From contig NZ_CP104883.1 in NCBI RefSeq assembly GCF_025449335.1, positions 674,501 through 738,500 of the forward strand: 64,000 nucleotides of DNA. The letters run 5' to 3'. The notes under the pieces are model-generated. The model made no database searches and was not told where the DNA came from. It saw only the letters and a list, made by a program, of their open reading frames with translations. The stretch is from Bartonella sp. HY328. Lineage in GTDB: Bacteria; Pseudomonadota; Alphaproteobacteria; Rhizobiales; Rhizobiaceae. Shown here piece after piece: positions 50,360-60,541 of the stretch. Within the stretch, counting starts at the first letter, position 1. Each line of letters begins with the position of its first letter. A program made the position numbers and the translations under genes.

Positions 50360-53278
50360 ATGACTGATACCAACCAGACAGTTGATTATTCCACCACGCT
50401 ATTTTTGCCAAAGACCGATTTTCCCATGCGCGCAAGCTTGCCGCAGCGTGAGCCAGAAATTTTGGCAAAATGGCAAGAAATGAATCTTTACAAAGTGTTG
50501 CGTGAAGAAGCCAAAGACCGCCCCTTATATGTTTTGCATGATGGCCCTCCTTATGCCAATGGCAATATTCATATTGGCCATGCGCTTAATAAAATTTTGA
50601 AAGATGTTATTACCCGTTCTTATCAAATGCGTGGTTTTAATGCCAATTATGTCCCTGGTTGGGATTGCCATGGCTTGCCGATTGAGTGGAAAATTGAAGA
50701 AAAATACCGCAATGCCGGTAAAAATAAAGACGATGTTCCAGTCAATGAATTTCGTCAAGAGTGCCGCGAATTTGCAGCCCAGTGGATTGGGCTTCAATCA
50801 GAAGAGTTTAAGCGCCTTGGTGTCATTGGTGATTTTGAACAGCCTTATACGACTATGGCTTTCCACGCTGAAGCACGTATTGCTGGCGAACTGATGAAAT
50901 TTGCTATGAGTGGCCAGCTTTATCGCGGTTCAAAGCCAGTTATGTGGTCGGTGGTTGAACGCACAACTTTGGCTGAGGCGGAAGTTGAATATCATAGCCA
51001 TGTTTCTGATGCTATTTGGGTTAAATTTCCAGTTAAAAATACGCCAGCAGAAGATCTTAAAGACGCATTTGTTGTTATTTGGACAACGACACCTTGGACA
51101 ATTCCTGGTAACCGGGCTGTTTCTTTTTCTTCAAAAATTGCCTATGGACTTTATGAGATTGTAGCGGCTGAAAATGATTTTGGGCCGCAGGCTGGCGAAA
51201 AGGTTGTTTTTGCTAATAATCTTGCACAAGCCTGCGCAGAAAAAGCAAAGCTTACCTTTAAAAAGTTGCGCGATGTCAATAGTGATGAACTTGGCGCAAC
51301 TCTCCTATTCCACCCATTGCAAGGTTTTGGCGGCGGCTATGAATTTACTGTACCGCTTCTTGATGGCGATCATGTCACCGATGATGCAGGTACTGGCTTT
51401 GTGCACACGGCGCCAAGCCATGGTCGTGAAGATTTTGACATCTGGCTTTCATCAACTCGCAAATTGCAAAGTCTTGGCATTGATCCAAGTATTCCTTTCC
51501 CTGTTGATGATGGTGGTTTTTATACCAGTGACGCACCGGGCTTTGGCGCTGATCGTGAAGGTGGAGCGGCCCGTGTTATCGATGATAATGGCAAGATGGG
51601 GGACGCCAATAAATCAGTTATGGATGAGTTAATCGCCCGCAATCATCTTTTCGCTCGTGGCCGTATCACGCATGATTATCCCCATAGTTGGCGGTCCAAA
51701 AAGCCGGTTATTTATCGCAATACACCGCAATGGTTTGTCTATATGGACAAAGATCTTGGCGATGGAACAACATTGCGTAGCCGCGCCTTAAAGGCGGTTG
51801 AAGATACGCGTTTTGTGCCGCAAGCTGGCCAAAATCGCTTATATGCGATGATGAAAGATCGCCCTGATTGGGTGTTGTCACGCCAACGTACATGGGGCGT
51901 ACCAATTGCTATTTTCGCCAATGAAGACGGCGAGATCTTACTCGATGCAGCAGTAAATTCACGCATTCTAGAAGCCTTTGAAGTGGAAGGCGCAGACGCT
52001 TGGTTTAAAGAAGGTGCGCGTGAACGTTTCCTTGGTAGCCGTGCAGGTGAACCTTGGCAGATGGTAAGCGACATTCTTGATGTTTGGTTTGATTCTGGTT
52101 CAACTCATACATTCACCTTAGAGGATCGTCCTGATCTTAAATGGCCTGCCGATCTTTATCTTGAAGGTTCAGATCAGCATCGCGGCTGGTTCCACTCATC
52201 AATGCTTGAAAGTTGTGCAACACGCGGTCGCGCGCCCTATAATGCGGTTCTAACCCATGGTTTTACCTTGGACGAAAAGGGCCGCAAAATGTCTAAATCT
52301 TTAGGCAATGTTGTTGCGCCACAAGAAATCATTAAACAATCCGGCGCTGATATTTTGCGTCTTTGGGTGATGAATACCGATTATTGGGAAGATCAACGTC
52401 TTGGTAAAAATACCATTCAAACCAGTGTCGACTCTTATCGCAAGCTACGTAATGTCATGCGGTGGATGCTTGGGACTCTTGCCCATGATAGCGGCGAAGA
52501 TATTGCCTATGCGGATTTGCCAGAACTTGAAAAACTCATGCTTCATCGTCTTTATGAGTTAGACGAATTGGTGCGCACAGAATATGATGCCTTTGATTTT
52601 AAACGCATTAGTCGTGCCTTAGTCGATTTTTGTATTGTAGATTTATCGGCATTTTATTTTGATATCCGCAAAGATGCGCTTTATTGCGATGCTCCATCCT
52701 CCATTCGCCGTAAGGCTGCCCTGCAAACCGTGCGCCATATTTTTGAACGTATTGTTACTTGGCTTGCGCCTATGTTGCCGTTCACTTGTGAAGAAGCTTG
52801 GCTTGCTCATTATCCAAATGCAAAAACTGTGCATATTGAGCAATTTAGACAAACACCGGCAGAGTGGCGCAACGATGACGTTTCAGAGCGTTGGCGTAAA
52901 GTGCGCCATGTGCGTAAAGCGATTACTGGTGCCTTGGAGCTTGAACGCGCTGATAAGCGCATTGGTTCTTCGCTTGAAGCTGCACCAATCGTTTATATCA
53001 ATGACGTTGAATTGTTGAAAGCAGTTGAAGGGCTTGATATGGCTGAAATTGCTATCACTAGCGATATCATGATCACGAATGCGCCTGCGCCTGATGACGC
53101 ATTCCGTTTGGATGAGGTTGCCAATGTTGCGGTATTGCCGCAAAAAGCTACTGGCAATAAATGCGCGCGCTCATGGCGTTATACACAGGATGTGGGTAAT
53201 GATCCCGAATATCCAGATGTCTCATTGCGTGATGCATTGGCATTGCGCGAGTTAAAAGAGTTGGGACTGTTAGCTTAG
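50360..53278 (+). CDS. ileS: Isoleucyl-tRNA synthetase
   Basis: A 972-residue class I synthetase charging tRNA-Ile. The HIGH motif is in GPPYANGNIHIGHALNKILKD (about residue 68), the editing CP1 domain contains VVIWTTTPWTIPGNRAV and DDAGTGFVHTAPSHGREDF, and the KMSKS motif is in GRKMSKSLGNVVAPQEII. The anticodon-binding domain occupies the last third. The C-terminal zinc finger of the E. coli enzyme is reduced to a single Cys (NKCARSWRY), as in many alphaproteobacteria. A hairpin terminator follows. Confidence 0.97.
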   Translation: MTDTNQTVDYSTTLFLPKTDFPMRASLPQREPEILAKWQEMNLYKVLREEAKDRPLYVLHDGPPYANGNIHIGHALNKILKDVITRSYQMRGFNANYVPGWDCHGLPIEWKIEEKYRNAGKNKDDVPVNEFRQECREFAAQWIGLQSEEFKRLGVIGDFEQPYTTMAFHAEARIAGELMKFAMSGQLYRGSKPVMWSVVERTTLAEAEVEYHSHVSDAIWVKFPVKNTPAEDLKDAFVVIWTTTPWTIPGNRAVSFSSKIAYGLYEIVAAENDFGPQAGEKVVFANNLAQACAEKAKLTFKKLRDVNSDELGATLLFHPLQGFGGGYEFTVPLLDGDHVTDDAGTGFVHTAPSHGREDFDIWLSSTRKLQSLGIDPSIPFPVDDGGFYTSDAPGFGADREGGAARVIDDNGKMGDANKSVMDELIARNHLFARGRITHDYPHSWRSKKPVIYRNTPQWFVYMDKDLGDGTTLRSRALKAVEDTRFVPQAGQNRLYAMMKDRPDWVLSRQRTWGVPIAIFANEDGEILLDAAVNSRILEAFEVEGADAWFKEGARERFLGSRAGEPWQMVSDILDVWFDSGSTHTFTLEDRPDLKWPADLYLEGSDQHRGWFHSSMLESCATRGRAPYNAVLTHGFTLDEKGRKMSKSLGNVVAPQEIIKQSGADILRLWVMNTDYWEDQRLGKNTIQTSVDSYRKLRNVMRWMLGTLAHDSGEDIAYADLPELEKLMLHRLYELDELVRTEYDAFDFKRISRALVDFCIVDLSAFYFDIRKDALYCDAPSSIRRKAALQTVRHIFERIVTWLAPMLPFTCEEAWLAHYPNAKTVHIEQFRQTPAEWRNDDVSERWRKVRHVRKAITGALELERADKRIGSSLEAAPIVYINDVELLKAVEGLDMAEIAITSDIMITNAPAPDDAFRLDEVANVAVLPQKATGNKCARSWRYTQDVGNDPEYPDVSLRDALALRELKELGLLA

Positions 53279-53289
53279 TAAAAACTTGT

Positions 53290-53320
53290 GTTGAAAGTTT
53301 AATCACTTTCAACGCATTTT
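53290..53320 (+). terminator. Probable terminator of ileS
   Basis: GTTGAAAGT pairs with ACTTTCAAC around a 6-base loop 12 bp after the stop, followed by GCATTTTG. Confidence 0.6.
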
Positions 53321-53779
53321 GCCTTGCTGCTGCCAGAATTGTACCTTAAGCGCAATAAAATATGGCTTAGTGTAAGTGCCGGTATTATGGCGGGTTGCGC
53401 TAAGTTATGTGGGTGTATATTATAGTGGTTTTGTAGACGTAAACATGCAAGTGCATTAAAATCTTGCATTTTTGCTTTAAATTTGCGACATCTGCTTTGA
53501 ATTAATTGGTTGCAGTATTATTTGTCAGATAATTTGCGTTACCTGTGATTGTAGAGTATTGCAAAATTTAGTAATGGTTTTATCGGCAAATAGTTGTTAG
53601 CATAGCTAAATATTATAGCGATTTATAGGCTATATATTCATATTCGGTTTGATATGATATCATATGAACACCGTATAATAATTAAAGAAATAGATCGTTT
53701 GATGCGAACGATTGGGTAGAAAATGAGTAGTCGTCTTTAATGGTTGTAAAACTGGCCCAAGATGATTGATCCTAAAAGG
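53321..53779. other. AT-rich intergenic region after ileS
   Basis: Some 460 bp of AT-rich sequence with no gene, recognisable promoter or repeat that I can support. Confidence 0.35.
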
Positions 53780-54448
53780 ATGATGACTAAGGTGAGCAAA
53801 CTAAAAACAGGTATTATCATTACTGGAACTCTAGTATTGAGCATTAGTGTGTCTGGCTGTGTCAGCGGCCCAACCTATGGTACGGATAAATCATCCGGCC
53901 AACAAATGGTCGATGATTTTTCAAACCTTTTTTCATTCCGCACCAGTAAAAACTCCGGTATTGAAGTAAAGCCACGGCCTGAACTTGTGCGCCCTAATGA
54001 AGCAACCAGAAATAATTTGCCTGCCCCTCAACAAAGTGTTGCAAGTGCAGGTTCACCAGACTGGCCAGAATCACCTGAGCAGAGGCGTGCACGCTTACGT
54101 GCAGAGGCGACCGCCAACCAAAACAATCCTAATTATGTATCACCGATTACCAGTTCACCAGGTAATCCAGAGCGCTATTTGGCGACGGGTATTGATTCTG
54201 CTGCAGAACGGGCGGATAGAATGCCTAATCAAACAACGGCTAAAAAGCAGCGTGAAGAATATCAGCGCCTTAAAAAAGAAGCCGGTGGTGGCAGCGCTAC
54301 TCAGCGTAAATATCTAAGTGAACCGCCAATTGCTTATCGCCAGCCAGCAGCTTCGGCGCCGATTGATGAACAAGGGCCTGATGAAGCGCAAAAAGAGCGT
54401 GAACGTAAGGCTAAATCAGGCAAGAAAAGCAGCCTTTGGCCCTTTTAG
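53780..54448 (+). CDS. Predicted lipoprotein of unknown function
   Basis: A 222-residue hydrophilic lipoprotein. The leader IIITGTLVLSISVSGC ends in a lipobox with the acylated Cys near residue 26. The mature part is rich in Pro, Arg, Ser and Gln and looks disordered, with PDWPESPEQRRARLRAEATANQ and a charged KERERKAKSGKKSSLWPF end. The frame opens at 53762. I chose the ATG at 53780, with AAAAGG just upstream, but a GTG at 53792 is also possible. The next gene encodes a charged membrane protein 590 bp away. A terminator follows this gene. Confidence 0.75.
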   Translation: MMTKVSKLKTGIIITGTLVLSISVSGCVSGPTYGTDKSSGQQMVDDFSNLFSFRTSKNSGIEVKPRPELVRPNEATRNNLPAPQQSVASAGSPDWPESPEQRRARLRAEATANQNNPNYVSPITSSPGNPERYLATGIDSAAERADRMPNQTTAKKQREEYQRLKKEAGGGSATQRKYLSEPPIAYRQPAASAPIDEQGPDEAQKERERKAKSGKKSSLWPF

Positions 54449-54471
54449 GCGCCAGTAAAAATAATAGTTTT

Positions 54472-54505
54472 GAAGCCGGTTTGTTGCAGCAAATCGGCTT
54501 TTTTA
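54472..54505 (+). terminator. Rho-independent terminator of the lipoprotein gene
   Basis: AAGCCG-G-TTTG pairs with CAAA-T-CGGCTT (one mismatch) and is followed by six T, 24 bp after the stop. Confidence 0.8.
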
Positions 54506-55035
54506 TAATTGAAAAAACTTATCATAGCTGCGGTAATAACCAATTAACCCTTATAGGTTCTGGTCCTAGATTCTTCATTCTGACGCTTGTTGTTAAGCAA
54601 AAGCTTAATCTATTGGTATTGGAGGTGCTTTAGACTCTCCAAACGGGGATTTGCTATTTACAAGTTTTAAAGTGGCATTCTAGCAAAACACATCGAGTTT
54701 GTGACTTTAAAATTTTTAATTCAATAGAGTATAAAAATAAGCGGGTACGCGTTTGTGCTAATGTTAGCTATATATTACCGATTAACAAAAAGCGCGACTC
54801 ACCTTATCATGTATCATTTTGTACTATTTCGTTGCATCCAAGTTAAGATATTTAACTAAATTAGTATATTGACCTAGCTTCATGCATGTCGATTATATGG
54901 TATTTTATAGTTAAAAGACTGTTTTATTAACCCAATATCGGAATCTTTTATAAAACGGCTTCACACTCTTCCATAAATGCATTAGAAGCTTATATATATG
55001 AAAATAAGTACTAAATGTAAGAGATTTATCGCTTT
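54506..55035. other. AT-rich intergenic region with decayed repeat fragments
   Basis: TATAGGTTCTGGTCCTAG near 54551 resembles the ends of the MITE-like element at 46765. ACGGCTTCACACTCTT near 54956 resembles the conserved half of the 104-bp repeat. No gene is seen. Confidence 0.4.
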
Positions 55036-58014
55036 ATGGCAGACTTTGTAGGACTTTTAAAAAAAACCATAGACGCACAAAGCAATATGACGCCGCAGTT
55101 GCGGCAGCGTATTTATGAACGTGCAAAGGCCGCAGTTGAGCGTAAGCTTTCTGAAAGTCCGCTTGCGCTTGAGGTTGTCAATGAGCAGCGCGCAATCTTG
55201 CAACGCGCTATTGATGAGGTGGAGGCCTATTATCTTGCACAAGAAGGGCTTGATGAGCTTTTAGGTTTTTCGTTTGATGAAAGCGTTTCTCAAGAAGTTG
55301 ACAGCGTTGAAAATCAAGCGGTACAACTATCGCACGAAAATCAGCAATATGAGCCGCCAATTAGCAAGCATAATGACAGTACCGAAACGCTAATTGAGCA
55401 GCCTTTGCAGGCAACATCACCCAGTATATTGCCTGAGCATGAAGGTTCAATAGAGCCATCCGTATTGCCTGAAGCGCCAGAAGGTGACTATGAAGGTCGC
55501 CCAGCACAAATTAGTGTTGATAGTCAATATGTTGACAGATCATTAGGTGAGGGTAACTTTAATGATTCTGCAGATTTAGCCTCGCAAAATAGCAGTCAAT
55601 TTACACAAGAATCGCATAGCTTTGGCGCTGTTAATGAGCCAGCCGCAGGCGAAACTGTATCGGACTCATTTGTTTTGCCAATTGCAGATCAACATCGTTT
55701 AAGCAATTCCACAGAAACATCCCGCGTCTTTAGTGTTAATTCCAATGCAAACGAGCAAGCACAGTTTGAAGAAATTGAACGCCTGCGTGAAGAAGAGCGT
55801 CGTATTGCGGCCGAGCAGGCTTTAAAGCAAGCTGAAGAGCGAGCAAAATTTGAAGAAAATGAGCGCCTGCGTGAAGAAGAACGTCGCATTGCAGAGGAGC
55901 AGGTTTTAAAGCAGGCTGAAGAGCGCGCAAAGTTTGAAGAAAATGAGCGTTTGCGTGAAGAAGAACGCCGCATTGCAGAAGAGCAGGTTTTAAAGCAGGC
56001 TGAAGAGCGCGCAAAATTTGAAGAAAATGAGCGTCGGCGTGAAGAAGAACGACGTATTGCAAGTGAGCAGGCTCTAAAACAAGCTGAGGAACGGGCAAAG
56101 TTTGAAGAAAATGAGCGTAAACGCGAAGAAGAGCGCCGTATTGCCGAGGAACAGGCTTTAAAGCAAGCAGAAGAGCGTGCAAAGCTTGAGGCAGAGCAGC
56201 TTCGCCTTGCTCAAGAACAACTAGAAGTTGCTAAGCAAGAGGAACTAAAAGCTGAGCAACAGGCACAGCTTGATGCAAAGGCAAAGATATATATTCCCGT
56301 ATCAGAGGCACCTAGTGATGCAGGGCTCGAAGTGTTGCCTTATGCAGATGATGCGGCATTAGCCACGAAAGCACAGGCTGAAAAGGAAGATCTAGCACAG
56401 CAAGCCAGTGAAGAACAGTTAGATTCAAAAGAAAACGCTGTTCTAGAAGTTGATGCGCGTCTTAGCATTGAGGGGGCAAGAACAATCTTGCCGCGTAAAA
56501 CTGAAAACAGCAATTTTGATCCTTCCTCTTATCGGGCTTTTGACGGCAATCTTGATATCGCTGCAGAACGTGATATTGCTGGTTCACGTAAAGATATTTC
56601 GCGCGGCAAAAATGATGATATTATGCCTATGCCGCCATTGGTGCGCGCCACAGCTACAAAGGCCGAAACCGATAGCGATACGAATGATCAACGGGCATCA
56701 TCATTTATAAATGATGATCTAAAGCTGAAAAGTGATGATAAAAGTTCATTAAAAATTGACGATATTTCTGCGCGTAAAGTGGACGATAATTTTGATCTGG
56801 TTTCTGATATATTTAACCAGTCAGCTCGGAAGGAGCAAAATCGCACACGCAGTCACATTGGCATTATCCTTTTTGTTTTAGTCATTATAATTGCAGCAGC
56901 TACAGCTGGGGTTTACTTTTATTTAGAAGGTAATAAGGCGCAAGAGGCAAGTGAGCCCACAACGCCGCCCGCAATTACCGATGCTGGTGGCAGTACTGGT
57001 GAAACAAAGCCAGAAATCATAACGCCTGATGTGCCGGCTGTTACAGATGCTGATAAAGCCTCTTTAGGTGATGAGCCAGTTGTGACGCCGCCTGAAGTTG
57101 CTGATCAATCAGAACAAAATTCACCAACCACACCTATAGCTGATAAAACCACAAAACGCCTATTGCCAGATGGTAGCGAAGTTACTGCTGGGCTTTCTGA
57201 GCAGGGGGCGGATACTGGTAGCGAGGGTACTTCATTAACCCAAGCCACTTCTATTGCACAACGCAGTGCAACAGCTAAATTTTATGAGCGGTCAACATCA
57301 ATTTTGCCTGCTTCTGTAAGCCCAGGTATTGTTGATTGGAAGCTTATTCGCAATAAAGGCAAGAATGATGGTCCAGATGAGCTAGCTGTTCGTGGTGATA
57401 TTATCATTCCAGAGAAAGATTTAACCGCCAAAATCACTATTCGTCCCAATGACGATCCATCGATTAATGCTGATTTTTTGATTGATCTTATTTTCATCGT
57501 TCCGGAGAATTTTGATGGTGGATCTGTGGCTGATATAGGAAGAGTCAAGTTTAAAGCTGCTGAAAACTCAACGGGTCAAGAGTTATCGGGAATGTTGTCC
57601 GCAAAAGTCGATGATAATTTCTTTGTTATTGCTGTCTCTTCTAATGCAAGTGGTAGTAATCGCAATCTTAATCTTGATGTGATGCGGCAGTTTCGCTGGA
57701 TAGTTATTCCTGTAATATATGAAAATGGCCGTATCAGTGAGTTTGTTATCGATAAAGGTGATTTTGGTGATAATATCTTTAAGCAAGTTATTGATGATTG
57801 GATTGCCAAAGGACCATGGACGCAAAATGCCAACCGCGTAAGGGAAGGGGCAAGGTCTACAACAGGTGGAAGTGCATCACCTATACAAAATACGCCGTCA
57901 GTTGCAGCTCCTGCGCCTGTGTTGTTGCCACAAAATGTGCCTGTGCCTAGCACCCCAGCGACGGTTCCTGCTCCTGGCTCTGTACCTGTTCCTTCTGCAC
58001 CACCAGTTCAATAA
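55036..58014 (+). CDS. Large single-pass membrane protein with tandem 28-residue Glu/Arg repeats
   Basis: A 992-residue protein. The conserved-looking N-terminus (MADFVGLLKKTIDAQSNMTPQLRQRIYERAKAAVERKL) occurs in Hyphomicrobiales membrane proteins of unknown role. Residues 240-400 hold about five copies of a 28-residue unit built on ERLREEERRIAEEQ and LKQAEERAKFEEN, which should form a long charged helix or coiled coil. One membrane helix (SHIGIILFVLVIIIAAATAGVYFYLEG, about 612-640) separates it from an extracytoplasmic C-terminal half that starts Pro/Thr-rich and ends with a folded domain (VDWKLIRNKGKNDGPDELAVRGDI to FKQVIDDWIAKGPW) and a Pro tail. A scaffold spanning the cell boundary is a reasonable guess, not a demonstrated role. 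Confidence 0.82.
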   Translation: MADFVGLLKKTIDAQSNMTPQLRQRIYERAKAAVERKLSESPLALEVVNEQRAILQRAIDEVEAYYLAQEGLDELLGFSFDESVSQEVDSVENQAVQLSHENQQYEPPISKHNDSTETLIEQPLQATSPSILPEHEGSIEPSVLPEAPEGDYEGRPAQISVDSQYVDRSLGEGNFNDSADLASQNSSQFTQESHSFGAVNEPAAGETVSDSFVLPIADQHRLSNSTETSRVFSVNSNANEQAQFEEIERLREEERRIAAEQALKQAEERAKFEENERLREEERRIAEEQVLKQAEERAKFEENERLREEERRIAEEQVLKQAEERAKFEENERRREEERRIASEQALKQAEERAKFEENERKREEERRIAEEQALKQAEERAKLEAEQLRLAQEQLEVAKQEELKAEQQAQLDAKAKIYIPVSEAPSDAGLEVLPYADDAALATKAQAEKEDLAQQASEEQLDSKENAVLEVDARLSIEGARTILPRKTENSNFDPSSYRAFDGNLDIAAERDIAGSRKDISRGKNDDIMPMPPLVRATATKAETDSDTNDQRASSFINDDLKLKSDDKSSLKIDDISARKVDDNFDLVSDIFNQSARKEQNRTRSHIGIILFVLVIIIAAATAGVYFYLEGNKAQEASEPTTPPAITDAGGSTGETKPEIITPDVPAVTDADKASLGDEPVVTPPEVADQSEQNSPTTPIADKTTKRLLPDGSEVTAGLSEQGADTGSEGTSLTQATSIAQRSATAKFYERSTSILPASVSPGIVDWKLIRNKGKNDGPDELAVRGDIIIPEKDLTAKITIRPNDDPSINADFLIDLIFIVPENFDGGSVADIGRVKFKAAENSTGQELSGMLSAKVDDNFFVIAVSSNASGSNRNLNLDVMRQFRWIVIPVIYENGRISEFVIDKGDFGDNIFKQVIDDWIAKGPWTQNANRVREGARSTTGGSASPIQNTPSVAAPAPVLLPQNVPVPSTPATVPAPGSVPVPSAPPVQ
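55774..56195 (+). repeat. Tandem 84-bp coding repeats, about five units
   Basis: Inside the 992-residue protein gene, units of 84 bp encode the 28-residue Glu/Arg motif. Adjacent units 2 and 3 are nearly identical at the DNA level, while the outer ones have diverged, a sign of recent unequal exchange in the middle. Confidence 0.85.
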
Positions 58015-58051
58015 TAAGCAATTTAAAACAATAAGTTTCAATCTTTAAAAT

Positions 58052-58104
58052 AATAAGAGCGTGTTACCATGTTAGATTTGGATGGTAAAACGCTCTTATT
58101 TTAT
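58052..58104 (+). terminator. Strong terminator after the repeat-protein gene
   Basis: AATAAGAGCGT-G-TTACCAT pairs with ATGGTAA-A-ACGCTCTTATT over about 18 bp, followed by TTATG. Confidence 0.85.
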
Positions 58105-58281
58105 GTCTTTACTTATGTTTTGCCGCAAAGAAATTTGCGGCTTTTAGTAAGTGCCGACGAGGTAATATCGTAACACTGTGCGTTGTAATAAATGAGTAAT
58201 ACTATATTGTTCTAGAGAATCGCATATTTTATTAAAATCGCCCTTTGCCATAGTATTTCGTCGTAAAGCACTAAAATTTTG

Positions 58282-58902
58282 CTATTGTACAATAACTTTT
58301 GTTCCAGTTGGCGTATGGTTGTAAAGATCCATCACATCCTGATTGGTTAAGCGAATACAGCCAGATGATACATTGCTACCAATTGTCCACCATTCTGGTG
58401 TGCCATGTAAGCGGTAAATGGTATCGCGACCGTTTTTATATAAATAAAGTGCCCGCGCCCCAAGTGGATTATTAAGCCCCGGCTTCATGCCGCCAGCATA
58501 TTGTCTTAGTTGCGGTTGTCTGCGTACCATTGATGCAGGAGGGGTCCAAGTTGGCCACTCCTTTTTTTGCCCAATATAAGCGGTGCCCGACCAGCGAAAG
58601 CCACCACGCCCAACGCCGATACCGTAGCGCATTGCTTTGCCATTTGGCATAACGCGGAATAAAAATTTAACTTGGGTATCTACGATTAATGTTCCAACTT
58701 TTTCTGTGGTAGGATAGTTGACCAGTTGGCGACGAAATTCAGGCTTTATTTTGCTTTGTTCTATAGCGGGTATTGTGTAGCCTGCGTCGCGAACAAGTGG
58801 ATAAGTTGAAGTAACGCTTGTGGGACCTTCACTGGTTACACAGGCAGATGTTGCCAATGCACCGAATAATGCTAAGCTGCTGAATACTCGTTTCAGGTTC
58901 AT
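58282..58902 (-). CDS. L,D-transpeptidase (YkuD family) lipoprotein
   Basis: A 206-residue predicted lipoprotein: leader LFGALATSAC with a lipobox at Cys21. The YkuD catalytic domain (about 68-206) has the signature HGTPEWWTIGSNVSSGCIRLTNQDVMDLY, with catalytic His and Cys in the HG(x)nSxGCIRL form. Such enzymes make 3-3 crosslinks in peptidoglycan or attach proteins to it; the GMKPGLNNPLGARALYLY segment is typical of the ErfK/YbiS-like group. It is a single gene with a long AT-rich upstream region. Confidence 0.92.
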   Translation of the reverse strand: MNLKRVFSSLALFGALATSACVTSEGPTSVTSTYPLVRDAGYTIPAIEQSKIKPEFRRQLVNYPTTEKVGTLIVDTQVKFLFRVMPNGKAMRYGIGVGRGGFRWSGTAYIGQKKEWPTWTPPASMVRRQPQLRQYAGGMKPGLNNPLGARALYLYKNGRDTIYRLHGTPEWWTIGSNVSSGCIRLTNQDVMDLYNHTPTGTKVIVQ

Positions 58903-59599
58903 TATATTATCCTATGTTAAATTGAAGTATGGTTTACTTAATGTATTGAGTTGTAACCATTGCACGACGTGTAGTTAGTTTAGTCTTTTATATTAAAAAA
59001 TCTTGCAAATTTTGGCTTTGATGGTATTAAAGATTAACAATCATTTGTGTATATAAATATTAATATACAATTAACCTTAATATACTTTGCTTCATTTAAA
59101 AAATATTTTGTATATTATAATAATTTTTTGCACTATGTCTTTTGGCCATATATGATATTGCGGGCTTTCTCATAATATTAGTGCTGTTCACGTGTGATAC
59201 ATAGTTGCAATAATCTCAAAATAATATCATTCTTTTTTCTTATGTGAGTACAAGTATTATTTGGTAAGTATATTGAATATATAATTAATACTATAAATTT
59301 TAATTATAATTAGTTTATTTTTATATATATTTTATAAAATTATAGAAGGTAAGTAATTATATCGATATTAAATAATTTTTTATAATTATGTATTTCGTTT
59401 TTCAAAACATTACAGAAAGTTAATCTTTGCTAAAAGAATTATTGCAAATAATTAATGTATTTCTGTCGTCAAATCACTGTTTAGACTTATTAAAAACCTA
59501 TTTTTGCCTTAATTGGAGTCAATGCTAAGGTAACAAAAGTTGTAAAAGACCAGCTTTAGATATTTAAAAACTGTTTAATTTTATGTGATGGAGTAAAAA
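58903..59599. other. Very AT-rich intergenic region between two envelope-protein genes
   Basis: About 700 bp, dominated by A and T with short homopolymers and TATA-type runs, divergent between the L,D-transpeptidase and the Spy-like gene. I see no gene, hairpin with a T-run, or recognisable operator. Confidence 0.4.
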
Positions 59600-60226
59600 A
59601 TGAAAAAATTATTATTTTCTACCATGATGGTTGGTGCGCTTGCTTTACCAGGTTTTGCATTTGCAGCTCCTGATGCTCCAAAGCCTACACCACCCCATGC
59701 AGAACAAGCGCCGACTGACGCTGCAAAGCCAGTAGGGCCTGGTTCTCGTGAACATGTAGCGGGCCCTGAGCGCCATGCTTTGCGTATGGCCGAGCGTCTT
59801 GCTGCTATAGAAACTGCAATTGGTATTAAATCTGACCAGCTGGATAGTTGGCGTGCTTATACTGCGGCACTTATTGGTTTGATGCCTGAGCCGCCACGTG
59901 ATGCTAAGCCACCGCGCGAAGGTGATGATGGAGAAGGTCCAAAAGAGCGCATTTTAGGTGAGCGCATGGCAGATCGCATGATTGAGCAGGCTGAAAAAGC
60001 AAAAGTATTTAAAAAAGCCGCTGAAGAATTGCGTGAAAAGTTAACCCCAGAACAGCTAACCCGTTTAAATAATTTGGCGCGTGAAATGCGTGCAGAGCAT
60101 GACGGCGATAAAAAGCCTCACCATGCTGCGCCCGCCGGTGAACATAAGCCTCACGCTCAGCCTCATCATGGTAAACCTTCCCATCCTGAAGCAAAAAAGC
60201 CAGCAGATGTGCATAAAGCGCATTAG
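59600..60226 (+). CDS. Periplasmic Spy/CpxP-like LTxxQ protein with His-rich tail
   Basis: A 208-residue secreted protein. A signal peptide ends PGFAFAAP. The mature part is Pro/Ala/Glu-rich and helical, with RMAERLAAIETAIGIKSDQLDSWRAYTAALIGLM and one LTPEQLTRLNNLAREM motif typical of the LTxxQ (Spy/CpxP) group. The last 40 residues carry about ten His among Pro, Lys and Ala, which could bind metal. A role as periplasmic chaperone or metal buffer is inferred from composition. GATGGAG lies 8 bases upstream. Confidence 0.8.
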   Translation: MKKLLFSTMMVGALALPGFAFAAPDAPKPTPPHAEQAPTDAAKPVGPGSREHVAGPERHALRMAERLAAIETAIGIKSDQLDSWRAYTAALIGLMPEPPRDAKPPREGDDGEGPKERILGERMADRMIEQAEKAKVFKKAAEELREKLTPEQLTRLNNLAREMRAEHDGDKKPHHAAPAGEHKPHAQPHHGKPSHPEAKKPADVHKAH

Positions 60227-60283
60227 TAATTTACTAATTTCTCAGCTTAAGCTTGTGTAGTCTAGGGCTGAGCCTATACCCTG

Positions 60284-60352
60284 AAAACTCCTAATATAAA
60301 ACCATGCATCTTCAATAAAGAAAATGCATGGTTTTATATGTTGGGAGTTTTA
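60284..60352 (+). terminator. Very long hairpin terminator
   Basis: TATAAAACCATGCAT (60295-60309) pairs perfectly with ATGCATGGTTTTATA (60324-60338); outside it AAAACTCC can pair with GGGAGTTTT around a small internal loop. The whole dyad spans about 69 bp, 70 bp past the Spy-like gene. Confidence 0.7.
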
Positions 60353-60541
60353 AAAATTATACAAATGCGATTTTCCAAAATAGTAGGCTGAAATAATTAA
60401 AAATTAATACTTATAGTGCTATTTCATGTTAGGTGAATGTGTCAATTGCTGTCGTGAGTGTACAAGAATGCACATGCTCAGTGATTATTGAAAATTATTA
60501 AATCAGTAATTCTTTAGCGTATAGATAGGGTTAGGCCTAAT

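Noticed and set aside
55689..56182. Long antisense ORFs in the repeat region of the 992-residue protein gene
   Set aside because: They are mirror frames of the 84-bp coding repeats with low-complexity translation.
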